Below, in pieces: positions 27,517 to 36,540 of a stretch of DNA of 64,000 nucleotides. Where the stretch lies: positions 1,054,001-1,118,000 of the forward strand of contig CAWBTU010000006.1 of assembly GCA_963791805.1 (NCBI GenBank), written 5' to 3'. The DNA is from JACMJL01 sp963791805. Its GTDB lineage: Bacteria; Bacillota; Clostridia; Clostridiales; Clostridiaceae. Made by a program: the position numbers and the translations under genes. Below the pieces are notes generated by a model. The model did not search any database and was not told the DNA's origin. It saw only the letters and a program-made list of their open reading frames with translations. Positions within the stretch are counted from its first letter, which is position 1, and every line of letters begins with the position of its first letter.

Positions 27517-28767
27517 ATGAAACTTTTAATCATTGGAAATGGTGGAAGAGAGCATGCCATTGCTTGGAAGGTAGCTCAAAATCCGAAGGTTGAAACTATT
27601 TATTGCGCTCCTGGTAATGGAGGAACGCATATTGAAAATAAATGTAAAAATGTTAAGCTGTATACTACAGAAGAGTTATTAAATTTTGCTAAAACTGAAA
27701 ATATTGATATTACAATTGTAGGTCCGGAAGCAAATTTGGTTGATGGAATTGTAGATGCATTTAAAGCTGAAGGCATGAGTATTTTTGGACCAGCTAAGGA
27801 TGCTGCACAGCTTGAAGGAAGCAAATCTTTTTCTAAGGACTTTATGAAAAAATATGGAGTAAAGACAGCAGAATACGAAGTTTTCCAAGAGGTGGACAAT
27901 GCATTAGAATATATAAAAAGCTGTAGTTTTCCAATAGTAATAAAGGCTGATGGATTAGCTGCTGGCAAGGGCGTTGTAATTTGCACCGAAAAACAGGAAG
28001 CTGAGAAAACTTTAAAAGATTTTATGGTAGATGATATATTTAAAGGCTCAGGTAAAAAAGTTATAATTGAAGAATTTCTTGATGGCGTGGAGGCATCAAT
28101 ACTCTCCATAACAGATGGCAATGTAATTATACCTTTCTTATCTTCAAAGGATCACAAATGTATTTTTGACAATGATTTAGGACCTAATACTGGTGGTATG
28201 GGTACAATTGCTCCAAATCCATATTGCACTGACGAAGTGCTTAAAGTATTTAATGAGGAAATACTGACAGCTACTCTTAAAGGTATACAAGAAGAGAAGA
28301 TGGATTATTGTGGTATTATTTTCTTTGGAATAATGATTACTAAAAAAGGAACTTATCTTCTAGAATATAATGTTAGAATGGGAGATCCTGAAACCCAAGT
28401 TGTGCTTCCACTTATGAAAACTGACTTTCTTGAATTAATAGAGCTAGCTATTAAAGGAAAGCTAAGTGAAGCTAAAGTTGAATTTCAAGAAGGAAATGCT
28501 TGCTGCATAGTTGCAGCTTCAGAAGGGTACCCTACAGCATATAAAACAGGTTATCCAATCACTATTGGCTCTGTAAAAGGAAAAGTATTTATAGCTGGTG
28601 GAGTAGATAAAGATGATGAAATAGTCACTTCTGGTGGTAGAGTTTTATCTACAGTTGCTATTGGAAAGACATTAGAAGAAGCAATTATAAATTCTTATGA
28701 AGATATGAAAGCTGTAAACTTTAAAGGTATGTATTTTAGAAAAGATATAGGGAAAATTAAGGCTTAG
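27517..28767 (+). CDS. purD: Phosphoribosylamine-glycine ligase PurD
   Basis: 416 aa, second step of the pathway, ATP-grasp enzyme. Motifs: GNGGREHAIAWK, GPEANLVDGI, IKADGLAAGKGVVI, GPNTGGMGTIAPNPY and NVRMGDPETQVVLP. The ATG follows TAGGTGGTG. Last purine gene of the cluster. Confidence 0.95.
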   Translation: MKLLIIGNGGREHAIAWKVAQNPKVETIYCAPGNGGTHIENKCKNVKLYTTEELLNFAKTENIDITIVGPEANLVDGIVDAFKAEGMSIFGPAKDAAQLEGSKSFSKDFMKKYGVKTAEYEVFQEVDNALEYIKSCSFPIVIKADGLAAGKGVVICTEKQEAEKTLKDFMVDDIFKGSGKKVIIEEFLDGVEASILSITDGNVIIPFLSSKDHKCIFDNDLGPNTGGMGTIAPNPYCTDEVLKVFNEEILTATLKGIQEEKMDYCGIIFFGIMITKKGTYLLEYNVRMGDPETQVVLPLMKTDFLELIELAIKGKLSEAKVEFQEGNACCIVAASEGYPTAYKTGYPITIGSVKGKVFIAGGVDKDDEIVTSGGRVLSTVAIGKTLEEAIINSYEDMKAVNFKGMYFRKDIGKIKA

Positions 28768-28843
28768 AATACTTCTAGGTCTTTATCTTTGGCGTACATT
28801 TTATTCTAATTTAAATAAATTGTTAACTTTTTGCAATAAATTA

Positions 28844-28872
28844 TTTACATATTCACATAACTATAGCATAAT
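28844..28872 (+). promoter_or_regulatory. Candidate promoter for the RDD/rlmD genes
   Basis: TTTACA (28844) and CATAAT (28867) are separated by 17 bases, 48 bases before the next ATG. Confidence 0.5.
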
Positions 28873-28919
28873 TAAAGATGTATTTGTGCATTATTACAAA
28901 CATGATAGGAGGAAAATAA

Positions 28920-29366
28920 ATGTTAGATCAATCAAAAATTAATAATAATGAAAAAGAAGATATTGTTAAGCAGGACACGGTTGAAGAAGTAATTGAGGAT
29001 TTTACAATGATAGAAAGCGAACCTGAAGAGGAAGAAGTAGAAGTAGAGGAAGCACCTAAACCAGTGAAAAAGGTAAAAGTAAAGAAAGAGCCTAAGAAAG
29101 TAGTAGAAGGTGAAAAACCTAATATCTTTTTAACATTTGCTGCAGCAGTTTTAGATGCAGGTATTGTAGGTCTTTTAACTTTTGGAGCTTACTACTTAGT
29201 AGATATTATAATGAGACATGTTTTCGGATATTATGTAGTTAAAAAAGCTGAAATGGCATTAACAATTTATACAGTAATATTAGTTTTATATGTTAGTATA
29301 ATGGAAGCTACCGCTCAATTTACTGTAGGTAAAAGGATATTTGGAGTTAGAGTATCAAGAAATTAA
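28920..29366 (+). CDS. RDD-family membrane protein with acidic N-terminal tail
   Basis: 148 aa, AGGAGG-driven. Residues 1-70 are highly charged (Glu runs then Lys/Pro-rich KPVKKVKVKKEPKK). Two membrane segments follow (about 76-96 and 115-135), with the RDD Asp in AAAVLDAGIVG and the family ending TVGKRIFGVRV. RDD proteins are small integral membrane proteins, some linked to ion transport; the role here is not known. Only 15 bases separate it from rlmD. Confidence 0.75.
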   Translation: MLDQSKINNNEKEDIVKQDTVEEVIEDFTMIESEPEEEEVEVEEAPKPVKKVKVKKEPKKVVEGEKPNIFLTFAAAVLDAGIVGLLTFGAYYLVDIIMRHVFGYYVVKKAEMALTIYTVILVLYVSIMEATAQFTVGKRIFGVRVSRN

Positions 29367-29381
29367 TTTTAGGAGACACTG

Positions 29382-30737
29382 ATGAATAAAGGACAAGAGT
29401 TAGAGTTAACAATAGAAGAAACTGAATTTCCCGGTTTTGGTATCGGATATCATAACAATCATAAAATTAATGTAAAAGAAGCACTACCTGGTCAAAAGCT
29501 AAAGGTAAGAATTAGTAAAAAGAAAAAATCCTATATTGAGGCTAAAGCCATAGAAATTTTAGAGGATGTTGACTATAAAATACAACCCCAATGTGAACTT
29601 TTCGGAGTTTGTGGGGGTTGTTCTCATGCCTCCTTAACCTATGAAAAGCAGCTTGAATTCAAAGAAAAACAAGTAATGAGCTTGTTTTCAAAGGAAAATA
29701 TAAGTGATTTTGACTATATAGGTATAGAAGGAAGTCCTGAAGAGTTTGAATATAGAAATAAAATGGAATTCACCTTTGGAGATTTTGAAAAAGGTGGAGA
29801 ATTAACTCTTGGTATGCATGTGAAAAACAGAGGTTTCTCTATAGTTACTGTTGATAAGTGCAAAATTGTAGATAAAGACTATGGAATTATTTTAAGCACG
29901 GTACTTGAGTACTTTAAAGCTCAAGATTTTCCTTATTACAGAATCATGAGCCAAAAAGGTTATTTGAGAAACTTAGTAGTTAGAAAAGCTAAAAACACTG
30001 GTGAAATTCTTATAAATATTATCACTACATCACAAATAGATTTTGATATGAGTGAACTAGCTAGTATTTTAATAAATTTATCCTATGAAGGTAAACTTAC
30101 TGGTATATTACATACTACAAATGATAGATTAGCTGATATGGTTCAAATAGATAAGCTTGATATATTATTTGGAAGAGACTACATAGAAGAAAATTTACTT
30201 GGTTTGAAGTTTAAAATTCATCCGCTATCTTTTTTTCAGACCAATTCAAGAGGCGCAGAGAAGCTTTATTCAATAGTAAGAGAATTTATAGGGGAAACTA
30301 CCTCTAAAGTAGTTTTTGACCTTTATTGCGGCACAGGAACCATTGGTCAAATAGTGGCTCCAAGCGCAAAGAGCGTACTAGGAATAGAATTGATACCGGA
30401 AGCAGTAGAAGCCGCAAACGAGAATGCAGTTTTCAATGGGCTTGATAATTGCAAGTTTATAGCTGGAGATATCGCCAAGGTAATAATGGATGTAAAAGAC
30501 AAGCCAGACATTATAATTTTAGATCCTCCAAGGCCAGGAGTTCATCCTGTAGCCTTAGATTATGTGCTGAAATTTGATGCGCCTGAAATCATCTATGTAT
30601 CCTGTAATCCAAAGAGTTTGGCTCTGGACTTAAAGGTGATTTTAAGTAGAGGATATAGAATTGATAAGATGAAGATTATGGATATGTTCCCTCATACAGG
30701 ACACGTTGAGACGGTTGTGAAGATAGGGAAGAGATAG
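29382..30737 (+). CDS. rlmD: 23S rRNA (uracil-5-)-methyltransferase, RlmD/RumA type
   Basis: 451 aa. SAM-dependent C5 methylation of a uridine (U1939 in E. coli 23S numbering, if RlmD). An N-terminal TRAM domain (1-60) precedes the [4Fe-4S] Cys cluster CELFGVCGGC plus a later Cys (DKCKIV). The methyltransferase domain has FQTNSRGAEKLY, VFDLYCGTGTIGQ, ILDPPRPGVHP and the catalytic YVSCNPKSLALDL. Other TrmA-family paralogues (e.g. RlmCD) cannot be excluded. A 45-base imperfect copy of its 3' end recurs at 33154. Confidence 0.85.
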   Translation: MNKGQELELTIEETEFPGFGIGYHNNHKINVKEALPGQKLKVRISKKKKSYIEAKAIEILEDVDYKIQPQCELFGVCGGCSHASLTYEKQLEFKEKQVMSLFSKENISDFDYIGIEGSPEEFEYRNKMEFTFGDFEKGGELTLGMHVKNRGFSIVTVDKCKIVDKDYGIILSTVLEYFKAQDFPYYRIMSQKGYLRNLVVRKAKNTGEILINIITTSQIDFDMSELASILINLSYEGKLTGILHTTNDRLADMVQIDKLDILFGRDYIEENLLGLKFKIHPLSFFQTNSRGAEKLYSIVREFIGETTSKVVFDLYCGTGTIGQIVAPSAKSVLGIELIPEAVEAANENAVFNGLDNCKFIAGDIAKVIMDVKDKPDIIILDPPRPGVHPVALDYVLKFDAPEIIYVSCNPKSLALDLKVILSRGYRIDKMKIMDMFPHTGHVETVVKIGKR

Positions 30738-30745
30738 CCTGGTAT
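30701..30745 (+). repeat. Left copy of 45-bp imperfect direct repeat (rlmD 3' end)
   Basis: 39 of 45 bases match 33154-33198. This copy encodes the end of RlmD (HVETVVKIGKR and stop). The two copies flank the ECF sigma/DUF4179 gene pair. Confidence 0.7.
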
Positions 30746-30755
30746 TGCAGGCTTT

Positions 30756-30775
30756 GGGGCTTAGGCCCCTTTTTT
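30756..30775 (+). terminator. rlmD terminator
   Basis: GGGGC/GCCCC stem, TTAG loop, six Ts. A very similar hairpin (GGGGCTTAGGCTCC then Ts) ends the GtrA gene at 49964. Confidence 0.85.
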
Positions 30776-31029
30776 GTCGTGTGTTTTATGTTTCCGTGTA
30801 CTAGATAAGGCAGCAAAATTTACACCCCCTAGGGGAAACAATTGCGCGAATATAAAGTAATTAAACTATTTAATGAAAGCAAGATAGAAGTGCTTATTTT
30901 ATTAGATAAAACCAATCTGTCTAAGTGCAGTTAGTTCAATATGATATTTGGTATAACAATATGAATTTCAGATATATGGAACTTTATAACCTTTTAAATT
31001 ATCTTAATGTTATAGGGGGTGAAAATTAG

Positions 31030-31575
31030 ATGAGTATGATTGAAAATGAACTAAATTACTACAATGTAAAATCACAGGAAAATAAAAGTGAAACTTTAGG
31101 TAAAGAAACTTTTGTGAAGCTTATACAAGATAATAAAGTATCTTTATACCGCCTTGCAATGAGCATAGTTAAAAATGAGCATGAGGTTGAAGATGCCATA
31201 AGTGAAACTATTTTAAAAGCATTCCAAAATTTTAACAAATTAAAGTCCATAAGTAGTTTTAAATCTTGGATAATGAAAATTCTTGTAAATGAATGTTATA
31301 GTACTTTGAAAAAGAAAAAACGTATAGATTTACAAGAAAACATGGAGGCTTTTAATCTTACATATGAGGACAATCATCAAAATGAACTAATATATGCAAT
31401 TAATAAATTGGATAAGGATTTTAGAACCATTCTTACTTTATTTTATTATGAGGATATGAGTATTAAAGATATAAGTGACGTTTTAAGTATTTCTCAAGGT
31501 ACTGTGAAATCAAGACTTAGCAGAGCTAAGGCAAAACTTAAAATTGTATTAGAGAGTGATAATAAGGAGGAGTAA
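31030..31575 (+). CDS. ECF-type RNA polymerase sigma factor
   Basis: 181 aa. Region 2 (about 30-95): SLYRLAMSIVKNEHEVEDAISETILKAF in two halves and FKSWIMKILVNECY. Region 4 (about 120-178): KLDKDFRTILTLFYYEDMS, IKDISDVLSISQGTVKSRLSRAK as helix-turn-helix. The ribosome site is AGGGGGTG. It is followed two bases later by a DUF4179 protein, the usual cognate anti-sigma arrangement in clostridia. The target promoters and stimulus are unknown; ECF factors generally recognise their own promoter. Confidence 0.88.
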   Translation: MSMIENELNYYNVKSQENKSETLGKETFVKLIQDNKVSLYRLAMSIVKNEHEVEDAISETILKAFQNFNKLKSISSFKSWIMKILVNECYSTLKKKKRIDLQENMEAFNLTYEDNHQNELIYAINKLDKDFRTILTLFYYEDMSIKDISDVLSISQGTVKSRLSRAKAKLKIVLESDNKEE

Positions 31576-31577
31576 AA

Positions 31578-32942
31578 TTGGATAAGTTTGATAAGTTATT
31601 AAAGAGCCAAGCACAAAGTGAAAAGTGGGGAATTCCAAGTAATGTAGATGATACTATTAATAGTGTTTTGAGTGATTTACCTAATAATAAGGTTTATAAA
31701 AAAACTTCACTAAGAATATTAGTAGCTGCGGCACTTATTGCTACAGTAACTACAACTACAGTTTTTGCAGCGAATTCAACTTCTGCAAAAGATGCTATTA
31801 ACAATGTAATAGCCTACTTTAATCCAAAAGTAGATTCTAAATATATTTCTGATAAAGAAAATTTACAGAAATTTAGTAGTGTAGTAGGTATAACTAGTGT
31901 AGATAAAGGCATTAAATTAACGGTAGATAGTATTGCAGTGGATGATAATTTTCTGAATATTTTTTATACAATTGAAAGTGATAAGCCTATCACTAAAGAC
32001 GAAAATAAGGTTTTTTCAGCTTATTTTGCTTCACCTTATTTAGATTATAAAATTAATGGAAAAGTTTTAGAAATATCCAATAACAATGATATGGAAGCAT
32101 ATTTTGAATCTGATTACAAACTTAAGGGAATGAAAAGAGAGAACCTTTCAAATATGAGCAGTGCAGATAAATTAGTATTAGAAGTTTCTACGGAGAAAAT
32201 TTTTAATACTGATGGAAAGTGGAATATATCCACTGAAGTTGATAAAAGTAAAGCAAAAGTAGATACAAAAATTATTACTCCAAAACAAAAGGAATCTATA
32301 GTACTTAATAGTGAAACTCATAATATAACTATAGATAAAGTATCTATTTCACCTTTGGGAAATCAAATAGTTATATCGGAAAACACACCTAATATTAAGT
32401 CGCAATTTACTGATTTTGCCTTGCTTGATGAAAATGGGAAAGTGCTTGAGGTTTTAGGTAGTGACATGTTTTGTAACGATAAAGGTAAGAGTACTAACGC
32501 CTTTGAATTCATCAAACCTAATAGAAATATAAAACAGATGACCTTAGTTCCAATAGAATCAACTGGTCAACGGGTACCAGGTGCTATTGTAGAAATTAAT
32601 AAATTTCCAATTAATTTTAAGTTATGGGGAGATGGTGGTATTGTTGTGGATAATATATCATTTACACAAAACCAAATGAAAATTATATACCACAATCAAG
32701 GCGTAGTAATGGCTGAAAAATATCCATACTTTAGTTTTTATGATAAAGATGGAAAAGAAATAGAACTAGATAAAGGTGCACTTGTGAGTGCTGTTGATAG
32801 ACAAAGCGGTAGGCACATACAAACCTATACATCTTATAATAATTCCTATGATTTTTCTAAAATTAATAAAATCTCCACTCTCGCATATAAAAATACTAAA
32901 CTGCTTTATGACAAACAAATTAAAATAGATTTGACAAATTAG
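31578..32942 (+). CDS. DUF4179 membrane protein, probable anti-sigma factor
   Basis: 454 aa, TTG start behind AAGGAGG that overlaps the sigma gene's end. The cytoplasmic N-terminal ~42 residues (DKFDKLLKSQAQSEKWGIPSN region) probably hold the sigma factor; one membrane helix (about 44-65, ILVAAALIATVTTTTVFAA) is followed by the extracellular DUF4179 domain and a ~200-residue C-terminal domain. It probably senses an envelope signal and releases the sigma factor. Function is inferred from arrangement and family. Confidence 0.8.
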   Translation: MDKFDKLLKSQAQSEKWGIPSNVDDTINSVLSDLPNNKVYKKTSLRILVAAALIATVTTTTVFAANSTSAKDAINNVIAYFNPKVDSKYISDKENLQKFSSVVGITSVDKGIKLTVDSIAVDDNFLNIFYTIESDKPITKDENKVFSAYFASPYLDYKINGKVLEISNNNDMEAYFESDYKLKGMKRENLSNMSSADKLVLEVSTEKIFNTDGKWNISTEVDKSKAKVDTKIITPKQKESIVLNSETHNITIDKVSISPLGNQIVISENTPNIKSQFTDFALLDENGKVLEVLGSDMFCNDKGKSTNAFEFIKPNRNIKQMTLVPIESTGQRVPGAIVEINKFPINFKLWGDGGIVVDNISFTQNQMKIIYHNQGVVMAEKYPYFSFYDKDGKEIELDKGALVSAVDRQSGRHIQTYTSYNNSYDFSKINKISTLAYKNTKLLYDKQIKIDLTN

Positions 32943-33074
32943 AATAATATTAAAAAAAATTAAAGCTTTGTTAAAATGATTATGCGGAATTAAGCTATTG
33001 GATTAATGTATGTTGCAGTAAATACTAAGTATTATTAGTTTTGAGAAATGGTTCAAATATAGTAAAGCTCGATA

Positions 33075-33096
33075 CCCCCCTTGAGCTAAAGGGGGG
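33075..33096 (+). terminator. Hairpin after the DUF4179 gene
   Basis: CCCCCC (33075-33080) and GGGGGG (33091-33096) form a strong stem without a T-run; a possible terminator in otherwise AT-rich DNA. Confidence 0.5.
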
Positions 33097-33153
33097 CATA
33101 TTATTAAACAAATCCTATTTCAACGCGTAATAGTGTCAACAGCTTGCCTCAAC

Positions 33154-33198
33154 ACATGTTGACACAGTTGTGAAGATAGGGAAGAAATAGGTTGGTAT
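33154..33198 (+). repeat. Right copy of 45-bp imperfect direct repeat (rlmD 3'-end relic)
   Basis: It would encode HVDTVVKIGKK and a stop in the same frame as the RlmD C terminus, but no upstream coding sequence joins it. Candidate attachment-site copy or remnant of a second rlmD-like gene. Confidence 0.65.
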
Positions 33199-33226
33199 CA
33201 AAGTTTTTGTTGCTTACCATATATAA

Positions 33227-33270
33227 AAGCCACATGATGGGAGTTGTAATTAACATCCATCACGTGGCTT
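33227..33270 (-). terminator. Terminator of the Gly/Trp/His-rich gene
   Basis: A 14-base stem with one mismatch (33227-33240 with 33257-33270) followed on the minus strand by T-rich bases; it lies just past the reverse-strand stop. Confidence 0.65.
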
Positions 33271-33292
33271 AGTTTATACTAGTCCAATTATA

Positions 33293-33874
33293 TTAGAATT
33301 CATCATCTCTATGTCCGTGATGGCCGCCGCCGTGATGGCCACCCCAGCCCCAACCAGGACCGCTCCAGCCGCCCCAAACAGGACCGCCCCAGATAGGAGG
33401 ACCCCAGCCCCACCAACCAGGACTGTTCCAGCCGCCCCAGCCAAATTGTCTGCTATCTTCACTAAAGTTATTATCTTCTAATGAAGTATAGTTATACGGA
33501 ATAGAAGTCATTTCTTCATCATCTCTATATCCACGATGACCGCCACCATGATGACCGCCGCCATGATGGCCACCCCAGCCCCAGTTTCCCCAGGTAGGGT
33601 TACCCCAACCCCAGTTTCCCCAGGTAGGGCTGCCCCAACCCCAGTTTCCCCAAGCAGGACTGCCCCAGCCGCCCCAACCAAACTGTCTACTGCCACTAAT
33701 TGGCATAGAAGAGTCATAAGGCATAGGGGATTGCATCTGCATTTGACAGCATTGGCAAGGCATTCCTTGAGACTCCATCTGACATTCATGAGGCGTTTGC
33801 ATAGAATGAGACCCCATATTCATATTCACGTTCGTATTTGCATTTTCATTGATTGGCATTTCACTATAGAACAT
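33293..33874 (-). CDS. Gly/Trp/His-rich repeat protein, probable spore coat component
   Basis: 193 aa; minus-strand ATG after TGGAGGG. N terminus (1-45) is Asn/Met/Gln-rich with a Cys cluster (CQMESQGMPCQCC). Then tandem GWGSPTWGNW-type decapeptides, an HHGGGHHGGGH block, a linker, and a second Trp/Gly/Pro-rich block ending in HHGGGHHGHRDDEF. The repeat DNA is far more GC-rich than its surroundings. No known enzyme domain. Such Gly/Trp/His/Tyr-rich proteins are common in spore coats and could bind metal through His; this is inference from composition. Confidence 0.7.
   Translation of the reverse strand: MFYSEMPINENANTNVNMNMGSHSMQTPHECQMESQGMPCQCCQMQMQSPMPYDSSMPISGSRQFGWGGWGSPAWGNWGWGSPTWGNWGWGNPTWGNWGWGGHHGGGHHGGGHRGYRDDEEMTSIPYNYTSLEDNNFSEDSRQFGWGGWNSPGWWGWGPPIWGGPVWGGWSGPGWGWGGHHGGGHHGHRDDEF
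33593..33682 (-). repeat. 30-bp tandem repeats inside the Gly/Trp/His-rich gene
   Basis: About three copies of a 30-base unit encode GWGxPxWGNW. The copies differ by only a few bases and keep frame, so strain-to-strain length variation is likely. Confidence 0.65.
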
Positions 33875-33949
33875 TTTAACCCTCCATTTATTTAAGTACC
33901 CTTATATAATATGATAATTTAAAGAAAGTGTTACAATATAATAATTCAA

Positions 33950-34525
33950 ATGTACATCGTCTTGTGTGGTAATTCTATAAATAAAAAGAAAGTTGAAACT
34001 GCACTAGTAGTTTGTGGAGGTGTATTTTTCTCTAACACAGGTAATAAAATGTATAACAAAGTATCAGTAAAAGGATTAGATAAAGTTAAAGTTCCAAAAG
34101 CAGAGATTCAAGATTTGACTATGGATTTTAATAATGCATCATTGGATGTTCATCCATTTAATAATGGTAAGTACATATTGTAAATATGATGTACACTGGT
34201 ACTAATAAAGCACTTAATATACAAGAAGCAGATTCAATTGGGACTAATCCATGAAACGATTACATTAAAAGATGGAACTATATCGTTGTGATTTGAAGAA
34301 GAAATTTTAATTTTTAAGTTGGAAATGGGAATAGTTTTGGATTAAGAAGCAGAACTAAAAACTGGTGGACCTAAGTGTAAGGCATATGTAGAAGAAAATA
34401 TTGCAATAAAATACCCTGGAAAAGATTATTCAACTAAGAATTTCACCTATGTTTATACATTATTGTATTCTAGCACTGATAGTCAATGGCAGCTTAGTGA
34501 TATAGAAAAATGGGATGCTAACTAA
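33950..34525 (+). pseudogene. Decayed hypothetical gene
   Basis: An open frame of 77 aa from 33950 stops at 34183. Further in-phase and out-of-phase fragments continue to 34525, where a final stretch (KTGGPKCKAYVEENIAIKYP, then a YTLLYSSTDSQWQLSDIEKW segment) looks protein-like. Several stops interrupt it and there is no ribosome site at 33950. The parent family is not recognised. Confidence 0.45.
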
Positions 34526-34683
34526 ATTTTCGCTATGAATAAAACCTCTTGCACTATGTTAAAAGGTAAAGATGTGGTAAAATCTAATAGCGATTTAAAA
34601 GAATGTTACTATATAGAAGAAGAAAAAGAAAAGCAAGAAGATTTGAATTAAATCTTCATGAAGATAAATTAAGGAGGAACATT

Positions 34684-35808
34684 ATGAAAATTTCAAAAAA
34701 AGATGCATTATTATGGTTTGAATTTTTTTCAATATTGCCAGAGGATGAGGAAGTTATGGTAAAACAACAAGAAATCATTTATGCTACCTTTGCACAAATT
34801 GAGGAAGCTATCGATTATAGAAATGATAAGTTAAAATCGGAAATTAAAGGTCTAAAAACTTTGGAGAATAGAACACTTTTTGTGGGAAATGAAAGTAAAT
34901 TCCCAACAGGATGTCGTTCTTGTCTTTTGGGTACTGGTTTGAGTGCAATTAGGAAAACGAACAAATGCAATATAGAGTGTAAGTTCTGTTATAATTATGG
35001 GGAACTAGATAATATTCCCCCAATTGGCGAAGGCATGTGGGAGATTGGAGAAACAAAATTTTATGAGAAAGATATTGATTTACTTCTTTCTATACAACAA
35101 AAACCGTCGGGCATTTCCTATGTTTATTTAGAGCCCTTCATGGAAATTGAAAAATACTATTCGATTATAAGAAAATTTAGTGAAGCTAGAATTTATCAAC
35201 ATTTATACACAAATGGCACTTTAGCTACAGAAGAGACATTAAAAACACTCGGTGAAGCTGGTCTTGATGAACTACGATTCAACTTGGGTGCTGCTAATTG
35301 TTCAGACAAAGTTATTGAAAACATTAGAATAGCGAAAAAATATATTAAAAATGTAGGTATTGAAACGCCAATGACTCCTGAGTTTTTTGAAGGATTTTTT
35401 AAGAAAAAACAAGCAATCCTAGATACAAAACTTGATTTTATCAATTGTGCAGAATTACATTTAAATGATAATAACATAGACAATTATTTTGGGGAAAACA
35501 TGTATATTACAAGGCAAGGCTACGTATCCCCCACTTGGAGCAGGGAATTAACTCTGAAATTCATGAAAATAGCCGATGAAGAAAACTGGGACTTAGTAGT
35601 TCATGATTGCTCAAACTATACAAAATTTGCTAGAGATTTAAATTTGAGCGCCAAAGAAGGTAAGTGGTTCGGATCCAGTAATTATGCCTGTGAGTTTTCA
35701 AGGATGCCCTACGAAGCATTTTTACCAATACTACGTGATGATAATTTCAAATTTTTAATTGAAGAAGAATTACCTGAAGGATATAAAGCAGGAGAGCTGA
35801 TTTATTAG
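34684..35808 (+). CDS. Stand-alone radical SAM protein
   Basis: 374 aa from the ATG at 34684, which has AAGGAGG seven bases upstream; the in-frame extension to 34603 is lysine/arginine-rich and lacks a site. The radical SAM cluster is CNIECKFC (C95, C99, C102), preceded by a GCRSC pair (C77, C80). It continues through a TIM-barrel-like region (YVYLEPFMEIEKYYSI, HLYTNGTLATEE, LDELRFNLGA). No SPASM domain is seen. The reaction is unknown. It lies 2.2 kb before the Cys-rich peptide genes, but an intervening GNAT gene and terminator argue against one operon. Confidence 0.8.
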   Translation: MKISKKDALLWFEFFSILPEDEEVMVKQQEIIYATFAQIEEAIDYRNDKLKSEIKGLKTLENRTLFVGNESKFPTGCRSCLLGTGLSAIRKTNKCNIECKFCYNYGELDNIPPIGEGMWEIGETKFYEKDIDLLLSIQQKPSGISYVYLEPFMEIEKYYSIIRKFSEARIYQHLYTNGTLATEETLKTLGEAGLDELRFNLGAANCSDKVIENIRIAKKYIKNVGIETPMTPEFFEGFFKKKQAILDTKLDFINCAELHLNDNNIDNYFGENMYITRQGYVSPTWSRELTLKFMKIADEENWDLVVHDCSNYTKFARDLNLSAKEGKWFGSSNYACEFSRMPYEAFLPILRDDNFKFLIEEELPEGYKAGELIY

Positions 35809-35953
35809 ATAGTTTCATTTACATTAATAGGGTTTGAACTGCAAAATTCATTATAGTATAATAAAAATAAAATATATAGATTTCCATATACTGCTTTTTA
35901 TTAAGATTTTAACTGACTTATTTTGAATTAAGTTTTATAGGAAGAAGGTTATT

Positions 35954-36475
35954 ATGATTGATATTAAAAAGGGTATAAATAAATTTTATATAGGGGATAC
36001 AGAAGAAAATCCTTTAGCTCAAATAGTATTAACGGATGATGTGAAAGATGTAATATCAATTGAACATACTTATGTTTATGAACAATTAAAAGGTCAAGGA
36101 GCAGGCAAGTTGTTGATAAAGAAAGTTTTAGATTTTGCAATAGTAGAAAATAAAAAAATAATCCCACTATACAGCTTTGCAAAAAAAGTTGATAAAAATG
36201 GAGATGATGAGTGTGTTTTATGTTTCCGTGGACTAGGGTTGGTATCGGTTTATAATTCAGGAGGGGTTACTCTAACTAGAAAATCAATAAACTATTATCA
36301 AAGCTTAATTATTATAAATCCTAACTATGAACATGTTGATATATTTGAAGACAAGGAAAGCACTGGTACTATTGAATACAGAACAGATTTTCAAAAAAAT
36401 GCTGAGTTTTCCAAGGAATACAGCTATGATGCTTCAGATATTAAGAGAACTTTAGAATATAGATGTGAAAGTTAG
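35954..36475 (+). CDS. YjdJ-like GNAT acetyltransferase with extra C-terminal segment
   Basis: 173 aa; AGGAAGAAGG before the ATG. Residues 1-85 fit the short Gcn5-related YjdJ family: KFYIGDTEENPLAQI, EHTYVYEQLKGQGAGKLLIKKV and KKIIPLYSFAKK. The family normally ends here. The protein instead continues about 85 residues in an unrecognised segment beginning CVLCFRGLGL. The junction (36211-36230) is a 20-base sequence identical to one downstream of rlmD (30779-30798), so the tail may have been joined by recombination. Confidence 0.7.
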   Translation: MIDIKKGINKFYIGDTEENPLAQIVLTDDVKDVISIEHTYVYEQLKGQGAGKLLIKKVLDFAIVENKKIIPLYSFAKKVDKNGDDECVLCFRGLGLVSVYNSGGVTLTRKSINYYQSLIIINPNYEHVDIFEDKESTGTIEYRTDFQKNAEFSKEYSYDASDIKRTLEYRCES

Positions 36476-36507
36476 GTTTAAAAAAGAGAATATAATTACT
36501 TTATCAA

Positions 36508-36540
36508 AGGACGGTGAGTAGATGCTTACCGTCCTCTCTT
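36508..36540 (+). terminator. GNAT gene terminator
   Basis: An 11-bp stem (36508-36518 with 36525-36535, one G-T) with a 6-base loop and a T/C-rich tail. It separates the GNAT gene from the peptide cluster. Confidence 0.7.

Noticed and set aside
30822..30835. CCCCCTAGGGG palindrome downstream of rlmD
   Set aside because: Too short and without context to assign as an operator or terminator.
34535..34651. 38-aa open frame before the radical SAM gene
   Set aside because: No ribosome site and Glu/Lys-rich low complexity; it probably belongs to the untranslated leader or the decayed gene.
34603..34683. Extended N terminus of the stand-alone radical SAM protein
   Set aside because: Contains the AAGGAGG site for the internal ATG at 34684 and reads as low-complexity Arg/Lys sequence.
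34684..35808. Second maturase of the RiPP cluster
   Set aside because: Separated from the precursors by a GNAT gene and a terminator, and has no SPASM domain; a link cannot be supported from sequence alone.
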